Assembly (NCBI GenBank): GCA_023525715.1
Contig: CM042011.1
Location: forward strand, 63,266,354 to 63,330,353
Direction: 5' to 3'
DNA from: Cichorium intybus
Lineage: Eukaryota; Streptophyta; Magnoliopsida; Asterales; Asteraceae
Length of the DNA: 64,000 bases
This document shows positions 47,001-58,484 of the stretch, piece after piece (positions within the stretch are counted from its first letter, which is position 1; each line of letters opens with the position of its first letter). The notes beneath the pieces were generated by a model. The model had not been told where the DNA came from. It worked only from the letters and a program-made list of their open reading frames with translations, and did no database searches. A program made the translations under genes and the position numbers.

Positions 47001-47831
47001 TTATGACAAGACCAGACTTGGTGATTACCTTGTGGAGACTTGGTAATAAGCAGGAGTAGCTGCCAGTCAGATCTTTATGTTTCACTTTTGCATGTTTTAC
47101 TTCCCGAATAATTTAATTATTCAGATAGGTCCACAGTCGCTCATACTTTGGGAAGTAAGTATTGAATCAAGACTGTCATGAATTGGTTTGTAGACTGTCT
47201 AAGGAGTTAGACATAGCAATAGGATTGCTACAACATTTATGAGTACTTAGAAATAGAGATTTGAGTATTGGATAAACCCACGCTCAACAGATTGCTTCAT
47301 GGATTATATCACAAGCAATGTTGAGACGATAATATCTTATGATCTTGAAGTGGAGAGATATGAGTTATGATTTACAAGGTAGTTGTTCATTGATAATATG
47401 AAAACGCATCGGTAACTCGATGTTATAAAACATGTTGTTGTGAATGATTTGACTTATAAAAGATATAAGCATATAAGTCAAAGCTTATTCGTTCCTTGAC
47501 CCTGATGGGAAACAGATATCTGTAGGCCTCTCGATGATTTTGAAGTTGACTAAAGTGCTGGCCAGCCTGGACTAAATTGATGTGTTCAATTAGAAGTCCC
47601 AAAGTCATAAGCAAAATCGGAAATCGGGAAACAGAATATCGGACAGAGATTGATCTCAATCCATGTCTCGTGTCTGAAAATATCTTGTTGGACGAAGGAT
47701 CATATGGTCACTTATCATTGGACAGAACTGACTAGGTCAGAGTTCGGCAGCGGTTTCTAGGAAGCTACAGTTGCTAATTAATTAGAGGTTAAATTGGTAA
47801 TTTTAGTCATAGACTTATCCAAGTGGGAGAC
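44081..47831 (+). other. Stem-loop-rich internal region of element C, unit 2
   Basis: Copy of 37260-41010 shifted by 6821 bp, with all stem-loops retained. Confidence 0.8.
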
Positions 47832-48608
47832 TGTTGGATTAGGTGTCTAAGCCATGACTAATAATTAGTATTTATCTAATTAATAGTAGCATAGTCCATT
47901 TGGGTTGCCCTCATAGTTGGAGGATTGGCAGAAAGTCCGGTAGAGAGAAAGATTGATTTATTATGTGATTAATAAATCAATAGAAATTAAATAAATAGTT
48001 TATTAATATATTTAAGTGATAATATATTAATTAGAAACTATAATAATTAATTAGAAATTTTTCTGGAATTAATTGGAATTAATTTGGCAGTTAAATTGAT
48101 TAATTAAGGTGTAGGGACTAAAACTGTAATTATTCAATAGTTGAGTAAGTGACAGTTGAGTGAGTGAGAGTGGTGAACGAAATTATATATGGAAACATAT
48201 ATATTTTCGATTTTGATAATGAGGATAAAAGGGTTTGAATTATTAAGATAAAGGCTTATCTTAATTTGAATTCAAAAAGGTTTATCTTTAAGGTTTATCT
48301 GATCACCATTTGGAGCCTATAAATAGGGAGGCTCACCCTAACCCTATAGCCACGATTTTGAAGCTCTCTAAGAAGGTATTTTCAGCCAACAACTCCAAGC
48401 TAGGGTGTGACTACATTTGAGGCAAGAGGTTTCTGTTGCTTTGCTTCCAAGATTCACTAAAGGTTGGTTTTTCTTGATCTTTCTTTTAGTTTAATTCTTT
48501 TTGGGCCTTTTAGGAATTGTTATATGTTTAACTAGAAGAAAAACTTAGATCTATATAGGTTGCATGTGAACTTAGGATTTTTAGTTCATAGTTGCAGAAA
48601 ACCTTTCA
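47832..48608 (+). repeat. Third LTR of element C
   Basis: Ends AACCTTTCA directly before TSD AAACC (48609-48613). No PBS follows, because this is the terminal LTR. Confidence 0.95.
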
Positions 48609-48690
48609 AAACCGAAATTGTGACAAGATAGAGATACCCCAACTCTTTGTATGATTTCGGGGACGAAATCTTTTGAAGGAGGGGAGAATT
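48609..48690 (+). pseudogene. 3' end of Gypsy B pol and polypurine tract
   Basis: Resumes the chromodomain-like tail interrupted at 34189 (YPNSLYDFGDEIF, about 48633-48672), then GAAGGAGGGGAGAATT as the PPT. Confidence 0.8.
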
Positions 48691-51209
48691 TGTAACGCCA
48701 AGACACTCTTTTTATGTAAATATAATAAAAAGGGTAAATTGGTCATTTTACCTTAGAAGGGTAATTTGGTCTTTTGGACAGAAAAGAATTTAGTTTGAAA
48801 TAATATTTTGAGTTTTGGACTTAAAATGTTATAAAAACTGATTTTTGGTCATTTTACCACAAAAGGGTATTTTGGTCATTTGACCATGCGAGGGACCAAA
48901 AATGAAAAATATTGTTGTTTGTGGCAAATGTATAAAGAATGGAAGTTTTATTGTAATAAAACTTGATTTTGTAGCCAAAGTTCAAGAAAATGAACCTAAG
49001 GACCAAAAATGTAAAAATTTGAAGTATAAAAATAAGAGAGTTGACTCTCTCTTTGACTGGCCATTTGTGCAGCAACGGGAGAAGAGATTTGATCTTGAAG
49101 CTTGAAGCATGGAATTGGAATCATGGTTTGGAATTGGTGATTCCTTTGTTAATCAAGGTTAGTAAACTTGATTTTAACCAAGTTCTTGAAGTGTTCTTGG
49201 TTTGGTTTTATAGAAACTGAAATTTGTACATTTCAGTTATGATTATGTGGTTTAATTGGTTTATTACTTCCATTAAGTCATGCTAGAAAGGACTTAACTC
49301 AAGATAATGGAAGTAGGTTGTTATTGTTGATGAATTTGAAGTTTTGGGGTTTTGGAACTAAGAACCCTAATTCTTCATTTTGATTGATTTAGTTGTTTTG
49401 AATGGTTGAAAACCTTGTTAAAGTATAAGGTTTTAGCCTAGGAACAAACCCCAAATGATTAAGTCATGTATTAAGGGCTTAATATGATAAAATGGGATTT
49501 TGTAGCTTAAAAATCGGAGTTTCTGCACCTCTGCCCAGCGCTCGCGACTTGACCAAGTGGTCGCTCGCGACTCGAAGGTCTGGGCGCGACGCGCCTTACA
49601 CTTGGGCGCGATGCGCCTCCAAGGCAGGGAGTCCAAAATGCTAACTTTTGTTTGGCTTGTCCGATTTAGCTCAAACTTGAACCGTAGGCTCGTTATGGTC
49701 TGAAAAGTTTGGGAAAATTTTTATATTGAGTTTCCGACCCCTCGGGGGCACTGTAGATCGATTTAAATGCCTCGGTGAATAGTAAAATTCACATAAAGAT
49801 AGTAAATGTAAAGTTTAGTATCTAGGCATTGTTTATAATGATATAATATTGGACTCTTACGTATTAGAGTCAATTTAGATGATTATTAACCTATTATCAT
49901 TTGGTATATAAATGGATAAATAGGTATGGGACAAAATGGTCGTGGTGCACGCAAAGGCAAGAAACAACCGGGAATTAAATGCAGCTAGCATCCAGGTGAG
50001 TAATCTCACTGATATCATATGTGATATATGATGATTGAATTGTTACAGGTTGAAACAGCTTCGAGGGACGAAAACGATAAGTGTAAAATATATGTAAAAG
50101 ACAAGACCAGATAAGCCGTGAGTCATTGCGATGACAAGAACGGAGCTGTGAGTCAATACATATATATATATACACTATGATATACGACAAGACCAGATAA
50201 GCCGTGAGTCTATTATAGACAAGAACGGAGCTGTGAGTCAGTCAATATCAATGATATGACAATACCAGATAAGACGTGAGTCTATAACAGACAAGAACGG
50301 AGCTGTGAGTCAAACCTATATAGACAAGACCGGATAAGCCGTGAGTCATTGCGATGACAAGAACGGAGCCGTGAGTCTAGGCAACAGCGGGCTAACCCGT
50401 GAGCCAAGGCAACAGCGGGCTAACCCGTGAGCCACAATTGATCGTGAAAGAAACTGTTAATAGATGGTGCGGCCACCTGTGGCTATGATATTGGATGCTA
50501 TATCCAACTGGTGCGGCCTATACGGCTATAATATTATTACAGGTACATGGTGCGGCCTTTTTGGCTATGGTATCGGGTTATTGAACCCAGCTGATGCGGC
50601 CTGCGGGCTATGATTTATATATATGAATATTGTTTTGGTGCAGCTTATATAGCTATGACACAGGGTGCGGCTTGAATAGCCATGAAATACGATGCAGTCC
50701 ATTGTGACTAAGAACCATGGAACAGAAATGGTTAAATATGATTAAATGTGCAAATAACTGACGTAGCTTAATAATTACAGGTTTTGTGATTCAGCCTGTA
50801 AGGTTATAGATTAGGATGTGAAATCCTAGAAGATATTTGGCCAGCCACTAAGGCTAGGAGTTTGGATTCGATATCCAGACAAATACATGATTGTATTTTA
50901 TACGTGTTATTTGCAGGAATGATTACTCACCGAGCTTTGTAGCTCATACCGTTTGTTAAATGTCCCTGCAGGTTAGCATGATCCTGATAAGGGAATAGAT
51001 AGAGTCCGTGACTCGAGAAGTAGGACTCTTAGATGCTGTCAGTAGCAGCCCGGCTTCAAAGGAGACTACGGTATTTTATACTCTCCTTGATACGCTTGTA
51101 CCCGTTTTTATTAAAATATACCCCTTTGTTTATGGTTTTAAGTACTGAAACCTTTATTAAAAATGAAAAATTTTCAGGGGTGTTTTTGTTTTAAAAGCCG
51201 GGTGTTACA
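48691..51209 (+). repeat. 3' LTR of Gypsy B
   Basis: Same arrays and GC-rich block as the 5' LTR. The main indel is a 17-bp loss near 49090 relative to about 28413. Confidence 0.93.
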
Positions 51210-52508
51210 CTAATGATGTACCAAACGGTTCTATTTTGCAGGAAAGTGAATAGGAAATGTATGACTTAGAAGAAGAAGTTGAACTCGAAGAAGAAAGTAT
51301 GCAAAGATATCCAATACGGAGCAACCGAGGGAAGCCAAAAAGACATCATCAACCAGACTTAAGGGCAAAAGGAAAATATGCAATTATAAATTACGTATCC
51401 CAACATAGACTCGCAGGATCACATGCATTAATGGTAGACAAGTTAGCTAATGTTACCATTCCTAACGATGTACATGAAGCCTTGAGCGATGATAGGTGGA
51501 AGCATGCAATGAACGAAGAAATGGAAGCACTCCAAAAGAATCAAACGTGGGAACTTGTAAAGCTCCCTAAGGGAAAGAAGACCGTGGGATGTAAATGGGT
51601 TTATAATGTGAAATTAAACTCAAGCGGAGATATTGACAGATTCAAAGCAAGGCTGGTAGCCAAGGGGTATACACAAAAGTATGGGATAAATTACGAAGAT
51701 ATCTTTGCCCCGGTAGCAAAGATCAATACTATTTGAATTCTTGTCTCGATTGCTGCAAATGAAGATTGTCCCCTGAATCAATTTGATGTAAAAAATGCAT
51801 TCCTAAACGGAAATCTCAAAGAAAAAGTATACATGGATCTACCACCAGGCATCAAGGGTGATGGGAAGGTATGTAAGCTGAGAAAAGCATTAAATGGGTT
51901 GAAAAAATCACCACATGCATGGTTTGGAATATTTTCGGCGTTTATGAAGAAAATTGGGTATAAACAAAGTGATTCTGATCACACTTTGTTCGTAAAGACA
52001 AGAACTGGGAAATTAACCGCCCGAATTGTCTATGCTGACAATATGGTAGTAACAAGGAATGGCAAAGCTGAAATGGAAGAACTCCAGAGAGTGCTAGCTA
52101 CTGAATTCGAGCTAAAGGACCTTGGAAATTTGAAGTACTTCTTGGGAATTGAGGTCGCAATATTGAAGAAAGGGTTATCGATGAATCAAAGAAAGTATGT
52201 GTTAGATTTATTGACGGAGACCGGATGCTGAATTGTAAACCCATTGATACCCCTATCGAAACAAATCATCATTTGGAGATACTTCCAAATCAAGTCCCGA
52301 CCAACAAAGACCGGTATCAAAAGTTGGTTGGTAAACTCATCTACCTATCTCACACACGACCAGACATAGCTTATGCAGTGTCTGTGGTGAGTAGGTTCAT
52401 GCATGCGCCAAGTGAAAGACACATGAATGCAGTATATCGGATCATGAGGTACCTCAAATCATCACCAGGAAAAGGCTTGTTCTTTGGTAAGAATCAAGAC
52501 CACCATGT
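51210..52508 (+). pseudogene. Reverse transcriptase relic of Copia A (middle part)
   Basis: Continues Copia A after the TSD CTAAT. A TAG at 51250, then an acidic linker and the RT start (WELVKLPKGKKTVGCKWVYN, about 51549-51608), a TGA at 51734, then FDVKNAFLNGNL (51782) and MDLPPGIKGD. The catalytic box reads YADN (52031-52042) in place of YVDD, removing one of the two metal-binding Asp residues. A stop at 52229 precedes the TRPDIAYAVSVVSRFMHAPS segment. Copia D cuts it at 52508. Confidence 0.9.
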
Positions 52509-52656
52509 TGTTAGTGTATATGTGTATATATGTTCTTAGCCTAGCCCATGTTCGGCCCGAGTCTTTGTTCGGCCCTTTGTCTATGTTTGGTATTTATATG
52601 TATGTATGGTTTGTAAATGTCGAAATGAGAATGATATTATTTCCTAAACTATAATA
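52509..52656 (+). repeat. 5' LTR of Copia D
   Basis: 148 bp, TG...TA ends, preceded by TSD CATGT. Confidence 0.92.
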
Positions 52657-52770
52657 TGGTATCAGAAGCCCCTCCATAATTCTCTCCTATAATCTCTCAT
52701 TTCCTTCTTCCCTTAACCCTGTAGGCGGCTTGCTGCTAACCTCCTCGACACCCATCTGCTGCCTTCTCAT

Positions 52771-53499
52771 ATGGCTGGAAACACCATTCCACACAAGGTG
52801 TTCTGCGTGTCTAACATAAAAGCTCATATTCCACTTGTTCTAGACATGGAACGGGAAAACTATGATCCATGGCGAGAGCTATTTCAGAACCATTGTGAAG
52901 CTTATGATGCTGCCGACTACATAGATAGTTCATATGATCTGCCCACACCACCGCCAACCGACCCTAACTGGAAGAAAGTCGACGCCGTCGTCAAAGGTTG
53001 GATCTACTCTACACTATCTCAAAATCTCCTAAACAACATTCTTAAGAAAGACTCCACCGCTCGGAGGCTTTGGCTCACGATTGAATGTCTTTTCCGTGAT
53101 AACCGGGACTCTCGAGCCATTCAACTAGACACCGAGCTCCGCAATATGACCATGGGTGACCTAAATGTCATCTCATATTGCACGAAAATCAAAGCCATTG
53201 CCGATCTCCTCGAGAATCTTAGCTCGGAAGCGAAAGTTCCCGACAAAAATCTCGTCATTTACACCATTAACGGACTCTCACCAAGGTTCGATAACATTGC
53301 AAGTATAATCCGTCACCGGTCACCCTTTACAACATTTGAAGAAACTCGCTCCATCCTCCTATCGGAGGAGCAACGATTGTCACTTCAAAGAACACCCGGT
53401 ACCGGCTCTCATAGCGATCACTCCTCTTCACCGACTCTCTTTCACACTGCATCCAACGAGACCCAACGGACCAACCACCGTCGTCCTGATCGCCGCTAA
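52771..53499 (+). pseudogene. Gag of Copia D (242 codons, frame intact then shifted)
   Basis: The ATG opens a clean Copia Gag domain of the UBN2 type (DMERENYDPWRELFQNHCEAY, residues about 27-46; LTIECLFRDNRDSRAIQLDT, about 107-126). No zinc knuckle was seen before the frame ends at 53499. The pol frame continues out of register in the overlapping frame from about 53500, so Gag may still be translatable but is uncoupled from Pol. Confidence 0.82.
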
Positions 53500-56400
53500 C
53501 AGCCCAACCGCCGGCAGCAGTCGGATCACCGACAACCAACCGGGAACTGCGGAAACAGCGGCAACAGCAACTCAAACGGAAACATCGGCAACGGCAATTC
53601 AGCCCACCCTTGGTACAGGTAGGTATTTATTCCACCACCCATGCATGCGATGTGGACTCCTAGGCCTTCATCAAATTTCCAGTGGGCTACCACACACAAT
53701 TCTTCTCATGTGAATATGCATACGCAACCAAACAACTCCCATAATGCATCCATTTTAGGCCCACCTCCTGCTCCTATTCAGGCCGACATTTCAGCAGCTT
53801 CTCAAGCCCAAAATTTTCAGCCACCCATTACAGCCCCGTGGCACTGGTTCGGTAATCCGCAGCAGCCCACCGACCTCCCTCAAATGTTCTCCTCGATGTC
53901 ACTTCAACAACCGGATAAATGGGTTATGGACACGGGCGCGACGGATCATGTGCACAACAACCAAGGTATACTTCGTTCCCGTCTTGATAATAAATTTTCA
54001 CGTCATATTCTCGTTGGTGACGGATCCAAAATACCTGTAGTTGCGATCGGGCACACAAACTTCCCGCTACCAAACCCACACCAACCTGTTTATTTGAACA
54101 ATGTCCTCATTACCCCTTCCATTATTAAAAACCTTATTTCCGTGCGTAAATTTACTCGTCATAACAAATGTTCTATCGAATTTGATGAATTTGGTTTTAC
54201 TGTCAAGGATTACAGGACACGACAACTGCTAATCCGATGTGACAGTGACGGCCCTCTTTATCCGGTCCTTCCTCTATTGGTTTGTGCCATGCTTGTCAAC
54301 TTGGTAAACACACTAGACTTCCTTTTAATGTTTCCGATTCTGTTGTTTCTAATGCATTTGATCTTATTCACTCTGATGTGTGGACTTCACCCATTTCGAG
54401 TGTTAGTGGCTTAAAATACCATGTTATATTTCTTGATAACTACACTCACTACCTTTGGGTCTACCCGATGAAACACAAAAACGAAGTTTTCACTAAATTT
54501 ATCACGTTCACAAACTATATCAAAAACCAATTCGAAAAAACCATCAAATCGTTTCAATCTGACAATGGGGGGAATACAATAACAAACAATTTCACGACCT
54601 TTTCAACACCCATGGCATCCAATTCCGTTTTTCATGTCCTCACACATCCCAACAAAATGGGAAATCGGAACGTATGTTACGCACCATTAACAACATCATT
54701 CGAACCCTTCTTTTTCATGCTCATCTTCCACCCACCTTTTGGGTGGAAGCCCTCCACATGGCTACCCACCTCCTCAATATACTTCCATCATCCACAATTA
54801 GCAATGAAACACCTTTATATCGACTACACAAAAAACACCCAACATACACTCATTTGCGAGTCTTTCGATGCCTTTGTTTTCCACATCTTAGCACACCACA
54901 CAAACTATCTCCTCGATCCACACCATGCATCTTCCTAGGATACCCATCTCATCACCGTGGGTTTCGATGCCTTGACCTCTCTACCCGCAAAATCATCATT
55001 TCCCGCCATGTCACTTTCGATGAAACCACATTTCCCTTCCACTCTGTCACTCCAAATGACCCGCCCAACTATGACTTCCTTGATGACGTGTCTCATGATC
55101 CAAACCCATTCATTCGACATCTCACCTCCAGCCCATCCGGACCATCGGGAACCTATGACACCCCCTCCCCTCAATCCGACCACCCGTCCTCACCCTACAC
55201 ATCTCACACCGACCTGGACCGCTGCGCCCCTTCACCCACACCACCCGTTAATACCGACCCCCCACCACCACACCGCATGACCACTCGTTCACAAAGTGGA
55301 ATTGTCAAACCCATCTAAAAACTTAATCTTCATACCACATCCATCTCACCTGTCCCTAGGTCGCACCTACAGGCTATTGAAGATCCCAACTGGCGTCAGC
55401 CTATACACGATAAATATAGTGCACTTATCAAGAACGGGACTTGGACTCTCGTCCCACGACCGACGGGGGTCAATATTGTCAGAGGCATGTGGCTTTTCCG
55501 CCGCATATTTAATGCCGATGGTTCTCTCTCCCGCTATAAAGCCAGACTTATAGCAAATGGACGTAGCCAGCAACAGGGCATAGATTGTGACGAGACCTTC
55601 AGTCCGGTTGTCAAACCGGCCACCATCCGTACTGTCCTTAGCATTGCCGTTTCCAAACATTGGCCCATCCATCAGCTTGATGTGAAGAATGCCTTCCTCC
55701 ATGGCAACTTACATGAGACGGTGTACATGCACCAGCCCCCGGGATTCCGAGACACTCGCTTCCCGGATCATGTGTGTCACCTAAAGAGATCTTTATATGG
55801 TCTAAAACAGGCCCCACGGGCCTGGTACCATCGCTTTGCACAGCATGCTCTCACCATTGGTTTCCGTAACAGTCGCACGGATACATCCCTATTTATTCTA
55901 CTCACAGCCGTGGACACAACGTATTTGTTACTTTATGTGGATGACATTATCCTTACAGCCTCCTCACCGAATTTACTTCGAGACATCACCACTAAACTCA
56001 TTATTGAGTTTTCCATGACTGATCTGCCCACTTAATTATTTTCTGGGTATCTCTGCTACTCACTATTCTGCAGGTATCTTCTTGTCCCAGCAAAAATATG
56101 CAACCGAGATCCTCGAACATGCGAACATGTTGCACTGCAACCCTTGCCGAACACCAGGTGAACCAGTTCACAAACTGGACTCCACTGGCCCCGGGTCTCC
56201 GACCCCACGCTTTTTCGTAGCCTGGCTGGTGCGCTTCAGTACCTCACGTTCACCAGACCCGACATCTCATTCGGTGTTCAGCAGATCTGCCTATACATGC
56301 ACGATCCGCGAGAACGTCACCTCCATGCTCTCAAATGGATCCTCCGTTACCTTCGCGACACTCTCACACATGGTCTTCAACTACACAGATGTCCGCTCAC

Positions 56401-56898
56401 GTCCTTAGTTGCGTACTCGAACGCTGACTGGGGGGGTGCCCGGTCACTAGACGGTCAACCTCGGGGTACTGCGTCTTCGTAGGGGACAATCTCATGTCAT
56501 AGTCCTCCAAAAGACAAGCTACCATCTCTAGATCCAGTGCAGAGGCCGAGTATAGAGGTGTAGCTAATGTCGTCGCCGAGACAGCGTGGCTTCGCAACCT
56601 CCTGCTTGAGTTACATTGTCCCACACCCAAAGCCACATTAGTCTACTTTGACAACGTTAGTGCTGTTTACATGTCAACCAGTCCAGTCCAGCATCAGAGG
56701 ACGAAACACATAAAGATTGACATTCACTTTGTCAGGGAGAAAGTAGCTCTTGGTCACATACGGGTTCTTCATGTACCATCTTCAGCCCAGTATGCTGACG
56801 TCTTCACAAAAGGTCTTCCCACGAGCTTATTCACGGATTTTCGGGACAGTTTAAATGTTCGGTCCCTGCCTCCCGATAAAACTGAGAGGGGATGTTAG
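53500..56898 (+). pseudogene. Pol relic of Copia D
   Basis: The protease motif WVMDTGATDH lies at 53919-53948, then integrase pieces in two frames (54282-55318; HVIFLDNYTHYLWVYPMKHK, QSDNGG), a Pro/Thr-rich linker, reverse transcriptase at about 55487-56035 with intact LLYVDDIIL (about 55930-55956), and RNase H at about 56400-56890 (AYSNADWGG; HQRTKHIKIDIHFVREKV). Several single-base frame changes and stops break it, but all domains are present and well conserved. Confidence 0.9.
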
Positions 56899-57040
56899 TG
56901 TATATGTGTATATATGTTCTTAGCCTAGCCCATGTTCGGCTCGAGTCTTTGTTCGGCCCTTTGTCTATGTTTGGTATTTATATGTATGTATGGTTTGTAA
57001 TTGTCAAAATGAGAATGATATTATTTCCTAAACTATAATA
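56893..57040 (+). repeat. 3' LTR of Copia D
   Basis: 148 bp, matching the 5' LTR at all but about three positions. Preceded by a purine tract GAGAGGGGA and followed by TSD CATGT. Confidence 0.92.
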
Positions 57041-57523
57041 CATGTAAGCGGATTTACGGATGCAGATTGGGCCGGAGATCGAACCGATGGAAAGTCTACA
57101 TCGGGTTATTTCACGTTTGTTGGAGGAAATTTAGTTACATGGAGGAGTAAGAAGCAAAAGGTCGTCTCAAGGTCAAGTGCTGAAGCAGAATTTAGAGGGA
57201 TGGTTCATGGCGTTTGTGAGTTACTATGGATAAAGCGAATTCTAAGAGATCTAGGAGTTTGCCTAAGAACACCTATGAAACTATATTGTGATAATGAATC
57301 AGCAGTGAAGATTGCAAATAACCCAGTTCAGCATGACAGGACTAAACACGTAGAGGTTGATCGACATTTCATTAAAGATCACTTAGAACGGAAAACAGAG
57401 GAGCTTCCTCATGTTGGATCTCAGGATCAACTGGCTGACATGTTGACGAAAGCAGTGTGTGGGAGAGTCTTCCATAGCTCTCTTGACAAGCTGGGAATGA
57501 TGGATATACATTCTCCACCTTGA
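57041..57523 (+). pseudogene. RNase H relic of Copia A (3' part)
   Basis: Resumes Copia A after Copia D: SGFTDADWAGDRTDGKSTSG at about 57050, SRSSAEAEFRGM, LYCDNESAVKIANNPVQHDR at about 57280, and VEVDRHFIKDHL, to a TGA at 57521-57523. This piece is free of frame breaks. Confidence 0.9.
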
Positions 57524-57530
57524 GGGGGAG

Positions 57531-57699
57531 TGTTGGCGAGAGCTAGTTATCAGGAAAGGTTGTTGTATTGTGCTTATCATGTTCCTCGTTAATAGGTTGA
57601 TAATGTGTAGTTTACTTGTATAAATATGTGTAACCATTGTTGAGATGATATATACGAAAATCAGGAATTCATTCCTCATACGATATTGTTAGTTTAACA
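57531..57699 (+). repeat. 3' LTR of Copia A
   Basis: Matches 25279-25447 except for four substitutions. Followed by TSD GAATG. Confidence 0.95.
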
Positions 57700-57704
57700 G
57701 AATG

Positions 57705-58484
57705 ATGGGAGCTTTTGGACTAGAAAAGATAAAGTATGCTTTTACCATTTCACATTATTACATTTTTAATAGTTTTGCCATTCAATTTCTAATCAACACT
57801 AATTTTTGTCGAATTAGAAAAAAAGCGGTTGAAAATCTAACCGATAACCAGTAAGTTATATAATATAATACAGTTTGATAAACTAGATATAAAATACAAA
57901 ATAACATAAAAGAACATTTATTTTAATTATAAATAGATATCTACTTTTGTTTACCATTAAACAATCGTAACTTTCAACGGTTAAAGATAATTGTTAGAAA
58001 ATATGTTCTGTAATAAACCATTTTTGTAGAAATAATCATAAAAGTCGATGTGACATTAAAAAGAAGATTGACTTTGAACCGGTTTGGATAGCCTAAGGTA
58101 CCAAACTCGTGAATCGTAATCAATACGTGGTTATTGTTAGGCATATAACACATCAAGAGATCGACCCGTACACGACAATGAAGCCAAACTACCCAAAAGA
58201 TTTACATAAAATAATATTTGGAAGCTTATGTTGTTCTGTGACCTTTCAGCTATCCTAAGAACACACACAAACACCGCTTTCCACCTACAAACAAATTATG
58301 CAATAAAAACAGTACATCCCCCCATGTGCCTCAGATTCGATCACCGATTGCAGGGTAGGGTGGGGTAAGGGTACGGTGGGTGAGGGGTGGCACACATCTC
58401 GATGCAATATTCTTGTAAACATTCAATTATTGCACTGCGTGTTTATAACTTCAATAACTCACATCCAACACTAGTTGTTCAAAA
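57705..58484 (+). promoter_or_regulatory. Spacer and probable promoter of the F-box gene
   Basis: AT-rich sequence with no ORF of interest, then a GGGTGGGGTAAGGG-rich patch at 58355-58390. A TATA-like GTTTATAA at 58441-58448 lies 37 bases before the ATG, too close for certainty. Confidence 0.4.

Larger units (their letters stand above)
34190..48608 (+). mobile_element. Element C: Copia-type, gag-only LTR element as a three-LTR tandem array
   Basis: Structure: LTR (34190-34966), internal (34967-41010), LTR (41011-41787), internal (41788-47831), LTR (47832-48608). The period is exactly 6821 bp and no difference between units was seen. One TSD AAACC flanks the whole array (34185-34189, 48609-48613), so it behaves as one insertion into Gypsy B. 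PBS TGGTATCAGAGC (34968-34979 and 41789-41800), PPT AAGTGGGAGA before the second and third LTRs. Each unit encodes only a Gag-like ORF; no reverse transcriptase motif was found. LTR recombination between sister copies, or an assembly duplication, could create the array. Confidence 0.93.
28014..51209 (+). mobile_element. Ty3/Gypsy retrotransposon B (Tekay/Del-like chromovirus), nested in Copia A
   Basis: LTRs of 2534 bp (28014-30547) and 2519 bp (48691-51209), TGTAACGCC...GGGTGTTACA, with a perfect TSD CTAAT (28009-28013, 51210-51214). PBS TGGTATCAGAGCC at 30551-30563; polypurine tract GAAGGAGGGGAGAATT before the 3' LTR. The internal region is only about 3.7 kb once element C is removed, and no ORF survives, yet the LTRs differ by only about 18 substitutions and two small indels by eye. 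Confidence 0.93.
52509..57040 (+). mobile_element. Copia retrotransposon D (Ale/Retrofit-like), nested in Copia A
   Basis: LTRs of 148 bp (52509-52656, 56893-57040), starting TGTTAGTG and ending CTATAATA, with a perfect TSD CATGT (52504-52508, 57041-57045). PBS TGGTATCAGAAGCC at 52657. The LTR 3' end is TA, not the usual CA, in both copies. Three differences between LTRs were counted. Short LTRs and a MAGNTI-type gag start suggest the Ale/Retrofit lineage (inference). Confidence 0.93.
25279..57699 (+). mobile_element. Copia retrotransposon A, outermost element of the nest
   Basis: LTRs of 169 bp (25279-25447, 57531-57699) with TSD GAATG (25274-25278, 57700-57704). The PBS is TGGAATCAGAGC at 25448 (one mismatch to the usual tRNA-Met PBS), and the polypurine tract TTGAGGGGGAG precedes the 3' LTR. 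Its own sequence is about 4.7 kb in three pieces: 25279-28013, 51210-52508 and 57041-57699. Gypsy B and Copia D interrupt it. The LTRs differ at 4 of 169 positions by eye. Confidence 0.95.
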
